A stretch of DNA of 64,000 nucleotides from Bacillus sp. V2I10. GTDB lineage: Bacteria > Bacillota > Bacilli > Bacillales > Bacillaceae. The notes below the pieces were generated by a model that was not told where the DNA came from, did not search any database, and saw only the letters and a list, made by a program, of their open reading frames with translations. Position numbers and translations under genes: made by a program. How positions within the stretch are numbered: position 1 is the first letter of the stretch; the number at the start of each line of letters is the position of its first letter. The stretch spans positions 3,496,001 through 3,560,000 of the forward strand of contig NZ_JAUSYV010000001.1 in assembly GCF_030817055.1 (NCBI RefSeq), read 5' to 3'. Below are positions 17,487-26,224 of this stretch, in pieces.

Positions 17487-18212
17487 TTACAAGCGCTTTC
17501 TTACCACATGGAAGCTAAATTGATCAGCACGGAAGTAATTCAGTGAAAATAAAACGGGTTGATCGTTTTCATCAAAATGCATTTGTTTTAAACATAAAAG
17601 TGCGGTTTCAGGATCACATTCAAGAATTGGGGAAATCTTTTCGTGGTATCCAATTGGTTCTATGTGAGTTACTGCATAAGAAATATAGCGCCCAGCCTCT
17701 TCCTGAAGCAATTCAAACAGCGATTCCTGCTCGTGAATGAATGATTGGGGAAGGATGTGTCTTGGAATTTTGTCAAGGCAATATACAACAGGCTTTCCAT
17801 TTGCCGTTCTGACGCGTTCAAGGAGAAAGATATCATCACTTGTGCGGCTTTTAAAGCGTTTAACATCTTCCTCTGTAGGACTGTTTACTTGAGAAGATAG
17901 GAAGATCGTTCCGGGAACCATGTTTGCCTGTTCAATCATCTTTGTCACACTATTTAATTGTTCGATTCCAGAGGTGAACAGCGGTTTGGAGTTAATGAAC
18001 GTGCCAACGCCATGGCGGCGAATAATAACGTTTTCTTCTTCAAGAATGCGCAGCGCTTCTCTCAGTGTCGCGCGGCTGACTCCGAGCTTCTTTGAAAGCT
18101 CATACTCAGAGGGAAGTTTTTCTTTTTCAACATACGTGCCATTTTCTATATCTTCTTTAATTTTATCAATGACTTGCAAATATAAATGACGGTTATCTGT
18201 TTTTATAGTCAT
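17487..18212 (-). CDS. ymfC: GntR/HutC-family regulator (YmfC, probably NupR)
   Basis: 241-aa transcription factor: N-terminal winged helix (about 8-75; LPSEYELSKKLGVSRATLREALRILEEE, beginning YLQVIDKIKEDI) and a C-terminal UTRA ligand domain (about 95-240). ATG at 18212 with GGAGG is preferred to an upstream in-frame ATG. Immediately upstream of the nup operon. As I recall, the B. subtilis orthologue represses nupNOPQ although those genes are unlinked there; the linkage here fits that role. A perfect palindrome lies in its own leader (18246-18259), suggesting autoregulation. Confidence 0.88.
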   Translation of the reverse strand: MTIKTDNRHLYLQVIDKIKEDIENGTYVEKEKLPSEYELSKKLGVSRATLREALRILEEENVIIRRHGVGTFINSKPLFTSGIEQLNSVTKMIEQANMVPGTIFLSSQVNSPTEEDVKRFKSRTSDDIFLLERVRTANGKPVVYCLDKIPRHILPQSFIHEQESLFELLQEEAGRYISYAVTHIEPIGYHEKISPILECDPETALLCLKQMHFDENDQPVLFSLNYFRADQFSFHVVRKRL

Positions 18213-18245
18213 ATTATGCCTCCGTCTAATCGATTCAATCCAGAG

Positions 18246-18259
18246 ATCAGACATCTGAT
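18246..18259. promoter_or_regulatory. Palindrome in the ymfC leader, candidate operator
   Basis: ATCAGA-CA-TCTGAT, 6-bp perfect arms around a 2-bp centre, 34 bp upstream of the ymfC ATG and 26 bp downstream of a TG-extended -10 (TATATT, 18286-18291 on the minus strand). The size and place fit a GntR-type operator, but no copy was seen at the nupN promoter. Confidence 0.4.
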
Positions 18260-18454
18260 GTTATACCCTTTCTCTAATCGAAAATAATATACCATGTATT
18301 CTGAAATAAATAAATAGTAAATTATTAAATTTGTCGAAAATTGATAGCCCTTTCTCACTAGAGCTTATTTTTTTATAGAGAATTCTTCACAAAAAAGCCT
18401 GGTTTATTCTATTCAATATTTACTATTTTCAGTTTTCATTCTATTGGACAAAAA

Positions 18455-18482
18455 AAAGAAAGGCACGCAGCACCTTTCTTTA
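18455..18482 (-). terminator. Terminator after ftsK/spoIIIE
   Basis: A 9-bp A/G-rich stem (roughly 18456-18464 with 18474-18482) followed by a long T-run on the minus strand. It overlaps the ftsK stop. The gap 18213-18454 otherwise holds only the ymfC promoter and palindrome. Confidence 0.7.
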
Positions 18483-20828
18483 CGAACTTACTTCATCATA
18501 ATGATCTTTAGAAAGCAGCACTTCTCTAGGCTTGCTTCCTTCGTATGGACCAACTACGCCCCGGTCTTCCATTGCATCAATCAATCTCGCAGCTCTCGTA
18601 TAGCCTACTCTGAAGCGTCTTTGAAGCATCGATACAGAAGCTGTCTGCATCTCCAGAACTAACTGAACAGCATCATCATAAAGATCATCATTGACCTCTT
18701 CCTTTACTTCTGCTGTCTCGCTCGGTATCATTTCCTCCTGATATTGAGCTCTTTGCTGAGAAATCACATATGATACAACGTGCTCGACCTCTTCATCTGA
18801 TAAAAATGCTCCCTGTACCCTAACTGGTTTTGATGCACCTACTGGAAGAAACAGCATATCGCCGCGTCCAAGCAGCTTCTCTGCCCCGCCCATGTCTAGA
18901 ATCGTTCTTGAATCTGTCTGGGACGAAACACTGAACGCAATTCTTGATGGTATATTTGCTTTAATCACACCCGTGATAACATCGACAGAAGGACGCTGCG
19001 TGGCAATAATTAAATGAATGCCCGCTGCCCGAGCCATTTGTGAAAGGCGCGTGATGGAATCTTCCACATCTGAAGAGGCTACCATCATCAAATCTGCGAG
19101 CTCATCCACAATCACAACGATATAGGGAAACTCCGGATTTTTCGTTCCTTCTTCTAAATTTGATCTTCTAATATACTCATTGTAGCCTTCAATATTTCTT
19201 GTCCCTGTATGAGAGAAAAGTTCATATCTTCTCTCCATTTCATTAACTACCTTTTTTAAAGCCTGAGATGCTTTTTTCGGATCTGTAACGACTGGCGCTA
19301 ATAAATGCGGGATTCCGTTATATACATTCAGCTCTACCATCTTAGGATCAATCATCATCATTTTCACTTCATGAGGCTTTGCTCTCATCAGTATGCTCGT
19401 AATGATGCCGTTGATGCATACACTTTTCCCGCTGCCTGTAGATCCGGCAACAAGAAGATGAGGCATTTTGTTCATTTCGGCAAGAACTGCATCCCCCGAT
19501 ATATCTCTGCCGAGTCCCATGAGAAGCTTAGCCTCCGGACGGTCATTTGCTTTCGATTCAAGCACTTCGCGCAGAGATACCATAGCAATCTCAGAATTAG
19601 GAACTTCAATTCCTATTGCTGACTTTCCTGGTATAGGCGCTTCGATCCGAATGTCTTTGGCAGCAAGTGCAAGGGCTAAATCATCACTAAGATTCACAAT
19701 TTTACTTACCTTTACGCCCACATCAGGATAAACTTCATATTTCGTTACAGCGGGACCTAGATGAACTTGTGTCACTTTCGCTTTTACCCCAAAGCTCTGA
19801 AACGTTTTTTCAAGCTTGCGTGCATTTTCATAAATGTTCTTTTTATCCGTTTGCTGACTGTTGACCTTTGGCTGTGATAAAAGATCAAGGGATGGCAGCA
19901 GATACGATTTATTCTCTACTTCAGTGAAAGTAATCGGAGGGACTGCCGGCTCATCGGCAGTTTCAGCCTTCTTTTTCGGAGTTCTGACAGGGGGCTCATG
20001 CTTATCCTGTACCTGTTCCTGATCAAATGCTTTAATTTCAAGGTCATCCCGGTCTGCAAAACTTGAAATAATCGGCTCAATATGAACGATTTCAGTTTCT
20101 TCTTCCTCATCAGGTTCCTCTTTATGCCTTCGCTCTTTTTTAGCTTTTTTAGGTTTGGAGGTTTCTGCTTTTTTTGCATTCTTTATCGATTGAGGGAGGT
20201 TTTTCATATCTTCGTAAAAGGCAATGGCCTGCGTTTTCATAAAACGCAGAAATGGCGCAATGATTTTGCCGAGTGTTGAACCGAGAGATCTCCCAGTAAC
20301 AAGCACAATTCCTATTAAGATCAGAATAAATGAAACGATTCGTGATCCCGCTGCAGCAAATAAGTAATAAGATGCTGCAAAAAGAATGGCTCCAATCATC
20401 CCGCCCCCAAGATCAGGCGTTCTTATCTGCCCGTTAACCTCCATAAAAAATAGTTCCCACGTGTTGGTTATGACGCTCGGTGAAGAGAGCGCCCCTTTTT
20501 TTGTAAGCATCTGAAACAGAGTGACATGACTGAGAAGCAAGATAGCAGAAAGGATGCAATACAAACCGACTATCTGTCTTGAAAATAAAGACGGCCATCT
20601 TCTGTTCCACATTACATAACCAGAAAGAACAAGCATGCCAATTAAGGCTGCCATATACCATTCACCAATAAAAAATCTGAACAAGTAAACGAACGCTTTT
20701 CCGACAAAGCCTAAATTTGAAATCGCAATCAGGGAAATAGCCAGAAGAACTAATCCTATTAATTCAAACTTCAAAGTATGCCGCCAATCATCCGTTTTTT
20801 TCTTTTGTCTCCGTTTTTGTTTTGCCAT
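18480..20828 (-). CDS. spoIIIE: DNA translocase FtsK/SpoIIIE
   Basis: 782-aa septal DNA pump. Four N-terminal transmembrane segments (within about 20-185), an acidic, variable linker (about 205-290), a RecA-like motor with Walker A GSTGSGKSV and Walker B VVIVDELADLMM, and a C-terminal winged-helix gamma domain that reads polar DNA sequences (ASVSMLQRRFRVGYTRAARLIDAMEDRG). In sporulation SpoIIIE pumps most of the chromosome into the forespore; position beside ymfC and ylzJ matches spoIIIE of B. subtilis rather than the second translocase SftA. ATG at 20828 has GGTGAT. Confidence 0.95.
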   Translation of the reverse strand: MAKQKRRQKKKTDDWRHTLKFELIGLVLLAISLIAISNLGFVGKAFVYLFRFFIGEWYMAALIGMLVLSGYVMWNRRWPSLFSRQIVGLYCILSAILLLSHVTLFQMLTKKGALSSPSVITNTWELFFMEVNGQIRTPDLGGGMIGAILFAASYYLFAAAGSRIVSFILILIGIVLVTGRSLGSTLGKIIAPFLRFMKTQAIAFYEDMKNLPQSIKNAKKAETSKPKKAKKERRHKEEPDEEEETEIVHIEPIISSFADRDDLEIKAFDQEQVQDKHEPPVRTPKKKAETADEPAVPPITFTEVENKSYLLPSLDLLSQPKVNSQQTDKKNIYENARKLEKTFQSFGVKAKVTQVHLGPAVTKYEVYPDVGVKVSKIVNLSDDLALALAAKDIRIEAPIPGKSAIGIEVPNSEIAMVSLREVLESKANDRPEAKLLMGLGRDISGDAVLAEMNKMPHLLVAGSTGSGKSVCINGIITSILMRAKPHEVKMMMIDPKMVELNVYNGIPHLLAPVVTDPKKASQALKKVVNEMERRYELFSHTGTRNIEGYNEYIRRSNLEEGTKNPEFPYIVVIVDELADLMMVASSDVEDSITRLSQMARAAGIHLIIATQRPSVDVITGVIKANIPSRIAFSVSSQTDSRTILDMGGAEKLLGRGDMLFLPVGASKPVRVQGAFLSDEEVEHVVSYVISQQRAQYQEEMIPSETAEVKEEVNDDLYDDAVQLVLEMQTASVSMLQRRFRVGYTRAARLIDAMEDRGVVGPYEGSKPREVLLSKDHYDEVSS

Positions 20829-20954
20829 TAGTTATCACCTATGTATTAAATTTGCTAATGGCTGATTTCGCATAAATTGCTGTGAATCAGTCCCAGCATT
20901 TCAGTTAATGTCGAGAGCTCTTTGCATATAAAAAGCAGAGATATAATTATTGAC

Positions 20955-21024
20955 TATAAAAAATCCAGAAGCCGGTTTTTAACATAAGACTGAAACAGCA
21001 AAATTTCACGAAAAAAGCCTTTAT
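20955..21024. repeat. Intergenic element, copy 1 of 2
   Basis: About 65 bp (AAAAAATCCAGAAGCCGG ... CACGAAAAAAGCCTTTA) between ylzJ and ftsK. It aligns with 50870-50936 between cdsA and dxr at roughly three in four positions, in the same orientation. The end blocks AAAAAATCC and ACGAAAA.AGCCTT are the best conserved. Not coding. The rest of the gap (20829-21035) shows nothing recognisable. Confidence 0.6.
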
Positions 21025-21035
21025 AAACAAAGAAA

Positions 21036-21054
21036 GCAGCCAAATGCAGGCTGC
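21036..21054 (-). terminator. Terminator after tepA-ylzJ
   Basis: GCAGCC/GGCTGC stem (21036-21041 with 21049-21054), 7-nt loop, followed by an interrupted T-run TTTCTTTGTTT on the minus strand. Confidence 0.65.
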
Positions 21055-21085
21055 GGACATGTTTGTGTAAAATTAGTATAGCATA

Positions 21086-21313
21086 TTATGAGGAAAACGA
21101 GAATGTCATAGAAATTTTTTGTCCCGGAGAGTACTGCTCGTTTAAAAAATCCTGCGGATCTGTACTTAAAAGCCGGACAATTTCATATTGATTCTGTTCG
21201 GTCTGTCTGACAACCATTTGCAGTCCATTCATTTCGATGGTTGAAACACTCTCAAAATCAGCTGTTTGTACAGGGAATATGAGCTCTTCAGGCATGGATG
21301 TGTATAAAATCAT
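21086..21313 (-). CDS. ylzJ: YlzJ-like small protein
   Basis: 75-aa protein of the YlzJ family, found only next to tepA in Bacillaceae; no activity known. It begins MILYTSMPEELIFP and is predicted all-beta with no membrane segment. Its ATG overlaps the tepA stop (ATGA), so the two are translationally coupled, suggesting a shared, perhaps spore-related, function. Confidence 0.8.
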   Translation of the reverse strand: MILYTSMPEELIFPVQTADFESVSTIEMNGLQMVVRQTEQNQYEIVRLLSTDPQDFLNEQYSPGQKISMTFSFSS

Positions 21314-22062
21314 TGCAGCATTTGCTCCTCGCCGGATTCGTCTTTCTTGCCAATCATTTCATTTAACTTCATGATCGCCTGGCCTACACCGCCGACTCCG
21401 TCAATCAGCCCGTAGTCTACTGCGTCATTGCCGACAACATTCGTTCCGATATCCCGAGTTAAATTGCCTTTTGAAAACATGAGTTCTTTAAACTTTTCTT
21501 CCGTAATATTTGAGTGTTTTGTTACAAAATTAACAACTCGATCCTGCATTTTGTCCATATACTCAAACGTCTGCGGCACTCCGATGACTAAACCAGTTAA
21601 TCTGACTGGATGTATCGTCATAGTTGCTGTTTCTGCTATAAAAGAGTAGTCGCAAGAAACCGCAATTGGCACGCCAATGGAATGACCTCCGCCTAAAACA
21701 ATTGAAACAGTAGGCTTTGATAAAGATGCAAGCATTTCAGCAATTGCAAGACCTGCTTCAACGTCTCCGCCAACAGTATTCAGCACTATAAGGAGTCCTT
21801 CTATTTTTGGATTTTGCTCAATGGCTACGATTTGCGGGATGACATGCTCATATTTAGTCGTTTTATTTTGAGGAGGAAGCTGAATATGTCCTTCTATTTG
21901 CCCGATGATTGTCAGGCAATGAATACTTGCATCCTGGGATAATTGCGGAACATTTGTCTGTCCAAGCTGCTGAATTTTTTCAACTAGAGAAGGTTCCTTC
22001 CCCTCTTGTTTATCCCCATTCTGTTCTGAATTTTCCTGTATGTAGCGGGAATCTTTGCTCAT
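21310..22062 (-). CDS. tepA: TepA, ClpP-family serine protease
   Basis: 250-aa ClpP-like protein (translocation-enhancing protein). It has been linked in Bacillus to secretion, and to breakdown of small acid-soluble spore proteins on germination. Catalytic elements: Ser128 in GGGHSIGVPIA and His151 in TMTIHPVRLTG, with the oxyanion-hole segment NTVGGDVEAG near residue 95-104. A charged 40-residue N-terminal extension precedes the ClpP fold. No signal peptide is visible, so it is probably cytoplasmic. AAGGAAGGG precedes ATG at 22062. Confidence 0.88.
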   Translation of the reverse strand: MSKDSRYIQENSEQNGDKQEGKEPSLVEKIQQLGQTNVPQLSQDASIHCLTIIGQIEGHIQLPPQNKTTKYEHVIPQIVAIEQNPKIEGLLIVLNTVGGDVEAGLAIAEMLASLSKPTVSIVLGGGHSIGVPIAVSCDYSFIAETATMTIHPVRLTGLVIGVPQTFEYMDKMQDRVVNFVTKHSNITEEKFKELMFSKGNLTRDIGTNVVGNDAVDYGLIDGVGGVGQAIMKLNEMIGKKDESGEEQMLQ

Positions 22063-22157
22063 GTTGCTTCACCCTTCCTTTCATCAATGTTTTTATTATT
22101 CGCAGGTCTGCCTGAAAACATTCGAAAGGGGTAAAAATTAGGTCCTTTTCCAGTTAA

Positions 22158-22185
22158 AAAAGGAGCCTTTAAAAAGGCTCCTTTT
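22158..22185 (-). terminator. Terminator after rnjB
   Basis: A 12-bp stem (22158-22169 with 22174-22185), 4-nt loop, then TTTTTT-rich sequence on the minus strand. Confidence 0.85.
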
Positions 22186-22187
22186 GT

Positions 22188-23852
22188 TTAGATTTCCATG
22201 ATGATCGGTAAAATCATCGGTCTGCGCTTCGTTTGTTCAAATAAGAAACGATTCAGCGCCTCACGGATATTTAATTTTAATGCAGACCATTCAATTCCAT
22301 GGCCCTGCATGCTTTTTTCAACAATATCAGTTACCATTTCAGAAGCTTTTAAAATAAGTTCTTCCGATTCCCTTACATAGACAAATCCTCTAGAAATGAT
22401 CTCAGGTCCGGAAATCATTATTTTTTTAGAGCGATCCAGTGTAACTACGACAATGAGAATGCCGTCTTGAGAAAGAAGTCTCCGGTCTCGCAGCACAATG
22501 TTTCCAATATCGCCAACGCCCAAACCGTCTATCAGAACATTCCCTGAAGGCACTTTAGATATCGATTTAACTTTATTCTGAGAGAGCTCAATCACATCGC
22601 CTTTTTCAACAACGAAAATATTCTCGGTTTCTATTCCGGCGGATTTAGCAAGTTTAGCATGTGCTTTTTGCATTTTGTACTCGCCGTTAATCGGAATAAA
22701 GTATTTTGGCTTCATCATATTCAGCATCAATTTTAATTCTTCCTGGCTGCCGTGCCCTGATACATGAATTTGCTTTTGTCCGAAAATGACATTGGCACCA
22801 GCGCGGTAGAGTAAATCCACTGTCTTAGAAAAATGAAGCTCATTTCCTGGAACAGGTGTCGCAGAGATAATAACTGTATCATCTTTTTCAATTCGGATTT
22901 GTTTATGTGCGCCTTTTGCCATACGGGTTAATACAGTGAGTGGTTCTCCCTGATGACCTGTTGTCAGAATCGCTACTTCATTTTTAGGATATTTATCGAT
23001 ATCTTGGACGGGTATGATTAAATTTTCACTTTCAGTGATGTATCCTAAATTTTTTGCAATTTCATAAACATTTTTTATTGAATTTCCAAGCAGGACCAGT
23101 TTTCTCTTATTATCAGATGCAGCTTCAATCACCTGAACGATGCGGTTGATGTTTGATGCATAAATCGCTACAATCGTTCTTCCATTTGCATTGTACATAG
23201 CATCTGAAATCTCATGCCCCACAACGGTTTCAGAAGCTGTAAAGCCTGGCCGTTCGGCATTTGTACTGTCAGACAGAAGGCAAAGGACACCTCGCTCTCC
23301 GATCATGGCCATTTTGCCTAAATCAGAGCTCGTATTGAGCACAGGAGTTGTATCAAATTTAAAATCCCCTGTGTGCACAATCGCTCCTAGTGATGTATGG
23401 AAGCATACTCCGACTGAATCAGGGATGCTGTGAATCGTTCTGAAGAAAGATACATTCACGCCATCAAAATCTAAAACAGTGGTAGAATCAACTTCCTGAT
23501 AATCTGCTTTTTGTTTCGGATTTAGTTCTTTTACTTTTTGGGACACTAAAGCAAGAGTCAGTTTTGTTCCATAAACCGGAATGGACAGATGTCTCAGCAC
23601 ATAGAAAACGCCGCCAATGTTCTCGTCGTGACCATGTGTTAAAAAGATGCCCTTCACCCGATCTGCATTCTCCCGCAAGTATGTAATGTCAGGAATGACC
23701 ATATCAATCCCTAACATCCCGGCTTCTGGATACATTAATCCAGCATCAACGATAAAGATGTTATGATCGATTTCAATGACATACAAATTCTTGCCAATTT
23801 CTCCAACTCCGCCTAGGGCAATAATCTTGATGTTTTCTGTCTGTTTATTCAA
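22188..23852 (-). CDS. rnjB: Ribonuclease J2
   Basis: Metallo-beta-lactamase/beta-CASP RNase, 554 aa. It forms a complex with RNase J1 in 5'-to-3' exonucleolytic and endonucleolytic mRNA decay. The metal motif reads LTHGHDENIGG rather than HxHxDH, the substitution typical of J2 and consistent with its low activity alone. Beta-CASP segments and the C-terminal VGDIGNIVLRDRRLLSQDGI region are intact. The start is TTG at 23852, 8 nt after GGGAGG; an upstream in-frame TTG lacks a ribosome binding site. Confidence 0.94.
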   Translation of the reverse strand: MNKQTENIKIIALGGVGEIGKNLYVIEIDHNIFIVDAGLMYPEAGMLGIDMVIPDITYLRENADRVKGIFLTHGHDENIGGVFYVLRHLSIPVYGTKLTLALVSQKVKELNPKQKADYQEVDSTTVLDFDGVNVSFFRTIHSIPDSVGVCFHTSLGAIVHTGDFKFDTTPVLNTSSDLGKMAMIGERGVLCLLSDSTNAERPGFTASETVVGHEISDAMYNANGRTIVAIYASNINRIVQVIEAASDNKRKLVLLGNSIKNVYEIAKNLGYITESENLIIPVQDIDKYPKNEVAILTTGHQGEPLTVLTRMAKGAHKQIRIEKDDTVIISATPVPGNELHFSKTVDLLYRAGANVIFGQKQIHVSGHGSQEELKLMLNMMKPKYFIPINGEYKMQKAHAKLAKSAGIETENIFVVEKGDVIELSQNKVKSISKVPSGNVLIDGLGVGDIGNIVLRDRRLLSQDGILIVVVTLDRSKKIMISGPEIISRGFVYVRESEELILKASEMVTDIVEKSMQGHGIEWSALKLNIREALNRFLFEQTKRRPMILPIIMEI

Positions 23853-24000
23853 TTGGTAATCCTCCCTGAACCCGTCCAATACAACTAATGCTTATTATAA
23901 CTGATGAAAGAAATGGAATACAAGGAAATAATCTCTTGGGGCTGAAATCTAAGCAGGAAATGAAAAGAAAGTGAGGACATTTTCATATATTGTGGTAAAA

Positions 24001-24024
24001 AGGACCAATCCTGTGATTGGTCCT
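24001..24024 (-). terminator. Terminator after dapA
   Basis: 10-bp stem (24001-24010 with 24015-24024), 4-nt loop and TTTT on the minus strand. It closes the asd-dapG-dapA transcription unit. Confidence 0.8.
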
Positions 24025-24030
24025 CTGGTT

Positions 24031-24903
24031 TTAGATGGAAGAGATGACTTTCGTCAATTCATTTCTTTCCGTTTCAGTTAATGAGACGAGCGGCAATCTT
24101 ACAGGTCCGACGTCTAGCCCTTTAAGCTGAAGAGCCGTTTTAACCGGTGCCGGATTAGGAGCTTTGAAAAGCTGTTTCATAATGGGAAGAAGCTGACGGT
24201 GAATGGCGCCTGCTCTTACATTTTCACCCGCGTTAAAAGCTGTGATCATTTCCTGCATTTCATTGCCGATAACATGTGATGCTACAGAAACAATCCCCGC
24301 ACCCCCGATTGAAAGAACAGGAAGTGTTAAGCCGTCATCTCCAGAATATAAAGCAAAATCCTCTGGAGTTTTTGAGATAATTTCAGACATTGCTTCCAAA
24401 TCACCGCTCGCTTCTTTCACAGCGACCACATTTGGAAGCTCTGCAAGGCGGGCGATGGTATCAGGAGAAATGCTTACTGCCGTGCGTCCCGGGACATTGT
24501 AAATCATTACCGGAAGCTCAGTTGCCTCTGCAATGGTTTTAAAATGCAGGTAAAGCCCTTCTTGATTCGGCTTATTGTAGTAAGGTGCTACAAGCATAAC
24601 TGCGTCAACTCCTGCAGCTTCTGCTTTTTTTGTCAGGCCGATTGATGCTTTTGTGTTATTGCTTCCCGTGCCGGCAATAACAGGGACTCTGCCGTTCACT
24701 TCAGAGACAACATGCTTGAATAATGCAATCTTTTCTTCTGATGTAAGTGTAGGAGATTCTCCAGTTGTTCCTGCCACAACTAATGAATCAGACCCATTCT
24801 TAATTAAAAAATTTACAAGCTGTGATGTTTTAGCAAAATCAATGTTTCCATTTTTATCAAATGGGGTTACCATGGCTGTAGATATCTTACCAAAGTCAAT
24901 CAT
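24031..24903 (-). CDS. dapA: 4-hydroxy-tetrahydrodipicolinate synthase
   Basis: 290-aa TIM-barrel lyase that condenses pyruvate with aspartate semialdehyde, the branch into lysine, diaminopimelate and, in sporulating cells, dipicolinate. Visible: TTGESPTLTSEE near residues 45-56, YNVPGRTAVS (catalytic Tyr and Arg region) and the Schiff-base lysine in VVAVKEASGD at about 162. GGAGTG before ATG at 24903. Last gene of asd-dapG-dapA. Confidence 0.96.
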   Translation of the reverse strand: MIDFGKISTAMVTPFDKNGNIDFAKTSQLVNFLIKNGSDSLVVAGTTGESPTLTSEEKIALFKHVVSEVNGRVPVIAGTGSNNTKASIGLTKKAEAAGVDAVMLVAPYYNKPNQEGLYLHFKTIAEATELPVMIYNVPGRTAVSISPDTIARLAELPNVVAVKEASGDLEAMSEIISKTPEDFALYSGDDGLTLPVLSIGGAGIVSVASHVIGNEMQEMITAFNAGENVRAGAIHRQLLPIMKQLFKAPNPAPVKTALQLKGLDVGPVRLPLVSLTETERNELTKVISSI

Positions 24904-24939
24904 TGTGACACTCCTTTTTTATCCTCTTGAGACTTTCTT

Positions 24940-26154
24940 CTAGTTCGAGAGATCAAACGCATCATGCAGAGCGTTTACTGCATTGATCATATCCTCTTCT
25001 TTTACCAATACCCAAATTGTCGTATGACTATCTGCAGATTGAAGAATTTGTATTCCCTGTTCAGACAATGCCGTAACAATTTTTGCAGTTACACCGGGCA
25101 CTCCGGCTATTCCCGCTCCAACTGTAGAAACTTTTGCACAATGTCTTTTGACGGATGGTTCATAATCCATGCCTCTTAAAATTTCAATAGCATAGTCCGT
25201 TACTTCTTCAGCAACTGTATAAATAACTGAACTTGGCGTAATATTGAAGAAATCCACGCTGATTCCTGCACGCGCCATTGATTTAAATACCTCAGTCTGC
25301 ACCTCGTATTGACCTTCTTTGGCAGATACATGGATCTGTGTGACATTCGACACATTGGCGATGCCGGTGATCAGCCTATCATTTATATCACTGCCCAAAT
25401 TTTCCGAATGATGGGATGTAACAAGTGTACCAAGACCTTCGGAATAGGTTGAGCGGATTCTGATTGGAACTTTTGCCTGCATCGCAATTTCAACAGCTCT
25501 CGGGTGAATAACTTTTGCACCCTGATAAGCCAAGTTGCAAATCTCAGTATACGTTACAGTTGTAAGAGGCTTTGCTTTTTCAACAATTCTTGGATCTGCG
25601 GTCATGACACCTTCTACATCTGTGAAAATATCAATAAATTCTGCTTCAAGGGCCGCTCCCAGCGCTGCTGCCGACGTATCGCTTCCCCCCCTGCCGATGG
25701 TTGTTATATCTCCGCTCTTTGTTGCTCCCTGGAAGCCTGCTACAACAACCACGTCATTGTGATCAAGCTCTCTTCTGAGACGTTCGCACCTCATATCAAG
25801 GATTTTTGCATTTGTATAATCTTCATTTGTTAAAAACCCTGCCTGCGCTCCGCTCAGTGAAGATGCTTCAATTCCTTCTGACTTCAGCATGCTTGTGAAA
25901 ACTACGGAAGAGATGGTTTCTCCGCAGGATAACAGCATATCCTGTTCCCGCTTTGAAATCGAAGCTGTTCCGCCGTATAGAAGATTTAAAAAGGAATCTG
26001 TCGCGTACGGGTCTCCGTTTCTGCCCATTGCTGAGACGACTACTACCACTTTATACTGCTCTTTTAATGCATCTCTTATATGTTTTAATGCCATCTTCCG
26101 GCCGTGATCATCCTTAACAGATGTTCCGCCGAACTTTTGAACGATTATTTTCAT
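24940..26154 (-). CDS. dapG: Aspartate kinase I (DapG)
   Basis: 404-aa aspartokinase: N-terminal kinase domain with KFGGTSV at residues 6-12 and GRGGSDTSAAALGAAL, then two C-terminal ACT domains (about 260-400). Phosphorylates aspartate, first step to diaminopimelate and lysine. In Bacillus this isozyme is inhibited by diaminopimelate. Lies 70 nt after asd and 36 nt before dapA. Confidence 0.94.
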   Translation of the reverse strand: MKIIVQKFGGTSVKDDHGRKMALKHIRDALKEQYKVVVVVSAMGRNGDPYATDSFLNLLYGGTASISKREQDMLLSCGETISSVVFTSMLKSEGIEASSLSGAQAGFLTNEDYTNAKILDMRCERLRRELDHNDVVVVAGFQGATKSGDITTIGRGGSDTSAAALGAALEAEFIDIFTDVEGVMTADPRIVEKAKPLTTVTYTEICNLAYQGAKVIHPRAVEIAMQAKVPIRIRSTYSEGLGTLVTSHHSENLGSDINDRLITGIANVSNVTQIHVSAKEGQYEVQTEVFKSMARAGISVDFFNITPSSVIYTVAEEVTDYAIEILRGMDYEPSVKRHCAKVSTVGAGIAGVPGVTAKIVTALSEQGIQILQSADSHTTIWVLVKEEDMINAVNALHDAFDLSN

Positions 26155-26181
26155 CCTTACACCCCGACTCTATACGTAAGA

Positions 26182-26216
26182 GAAGAGAGCAGGTAAAATG
26201 TACCCTCGCTCTCTTC
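26182..26216. other. Hairpin between asd and dapG
   Basis: GAAGAGAGC/GCTCTCTTC arms (26182-26190 with 26208-26216) with further inner pairing (AGGTA/TACC). No T-run follows on either strand, so it is more likely an mRNA processing or stability element than a terminator. Confidence 0.5.
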
Positions 26217-26224
26217 GATCCTGC

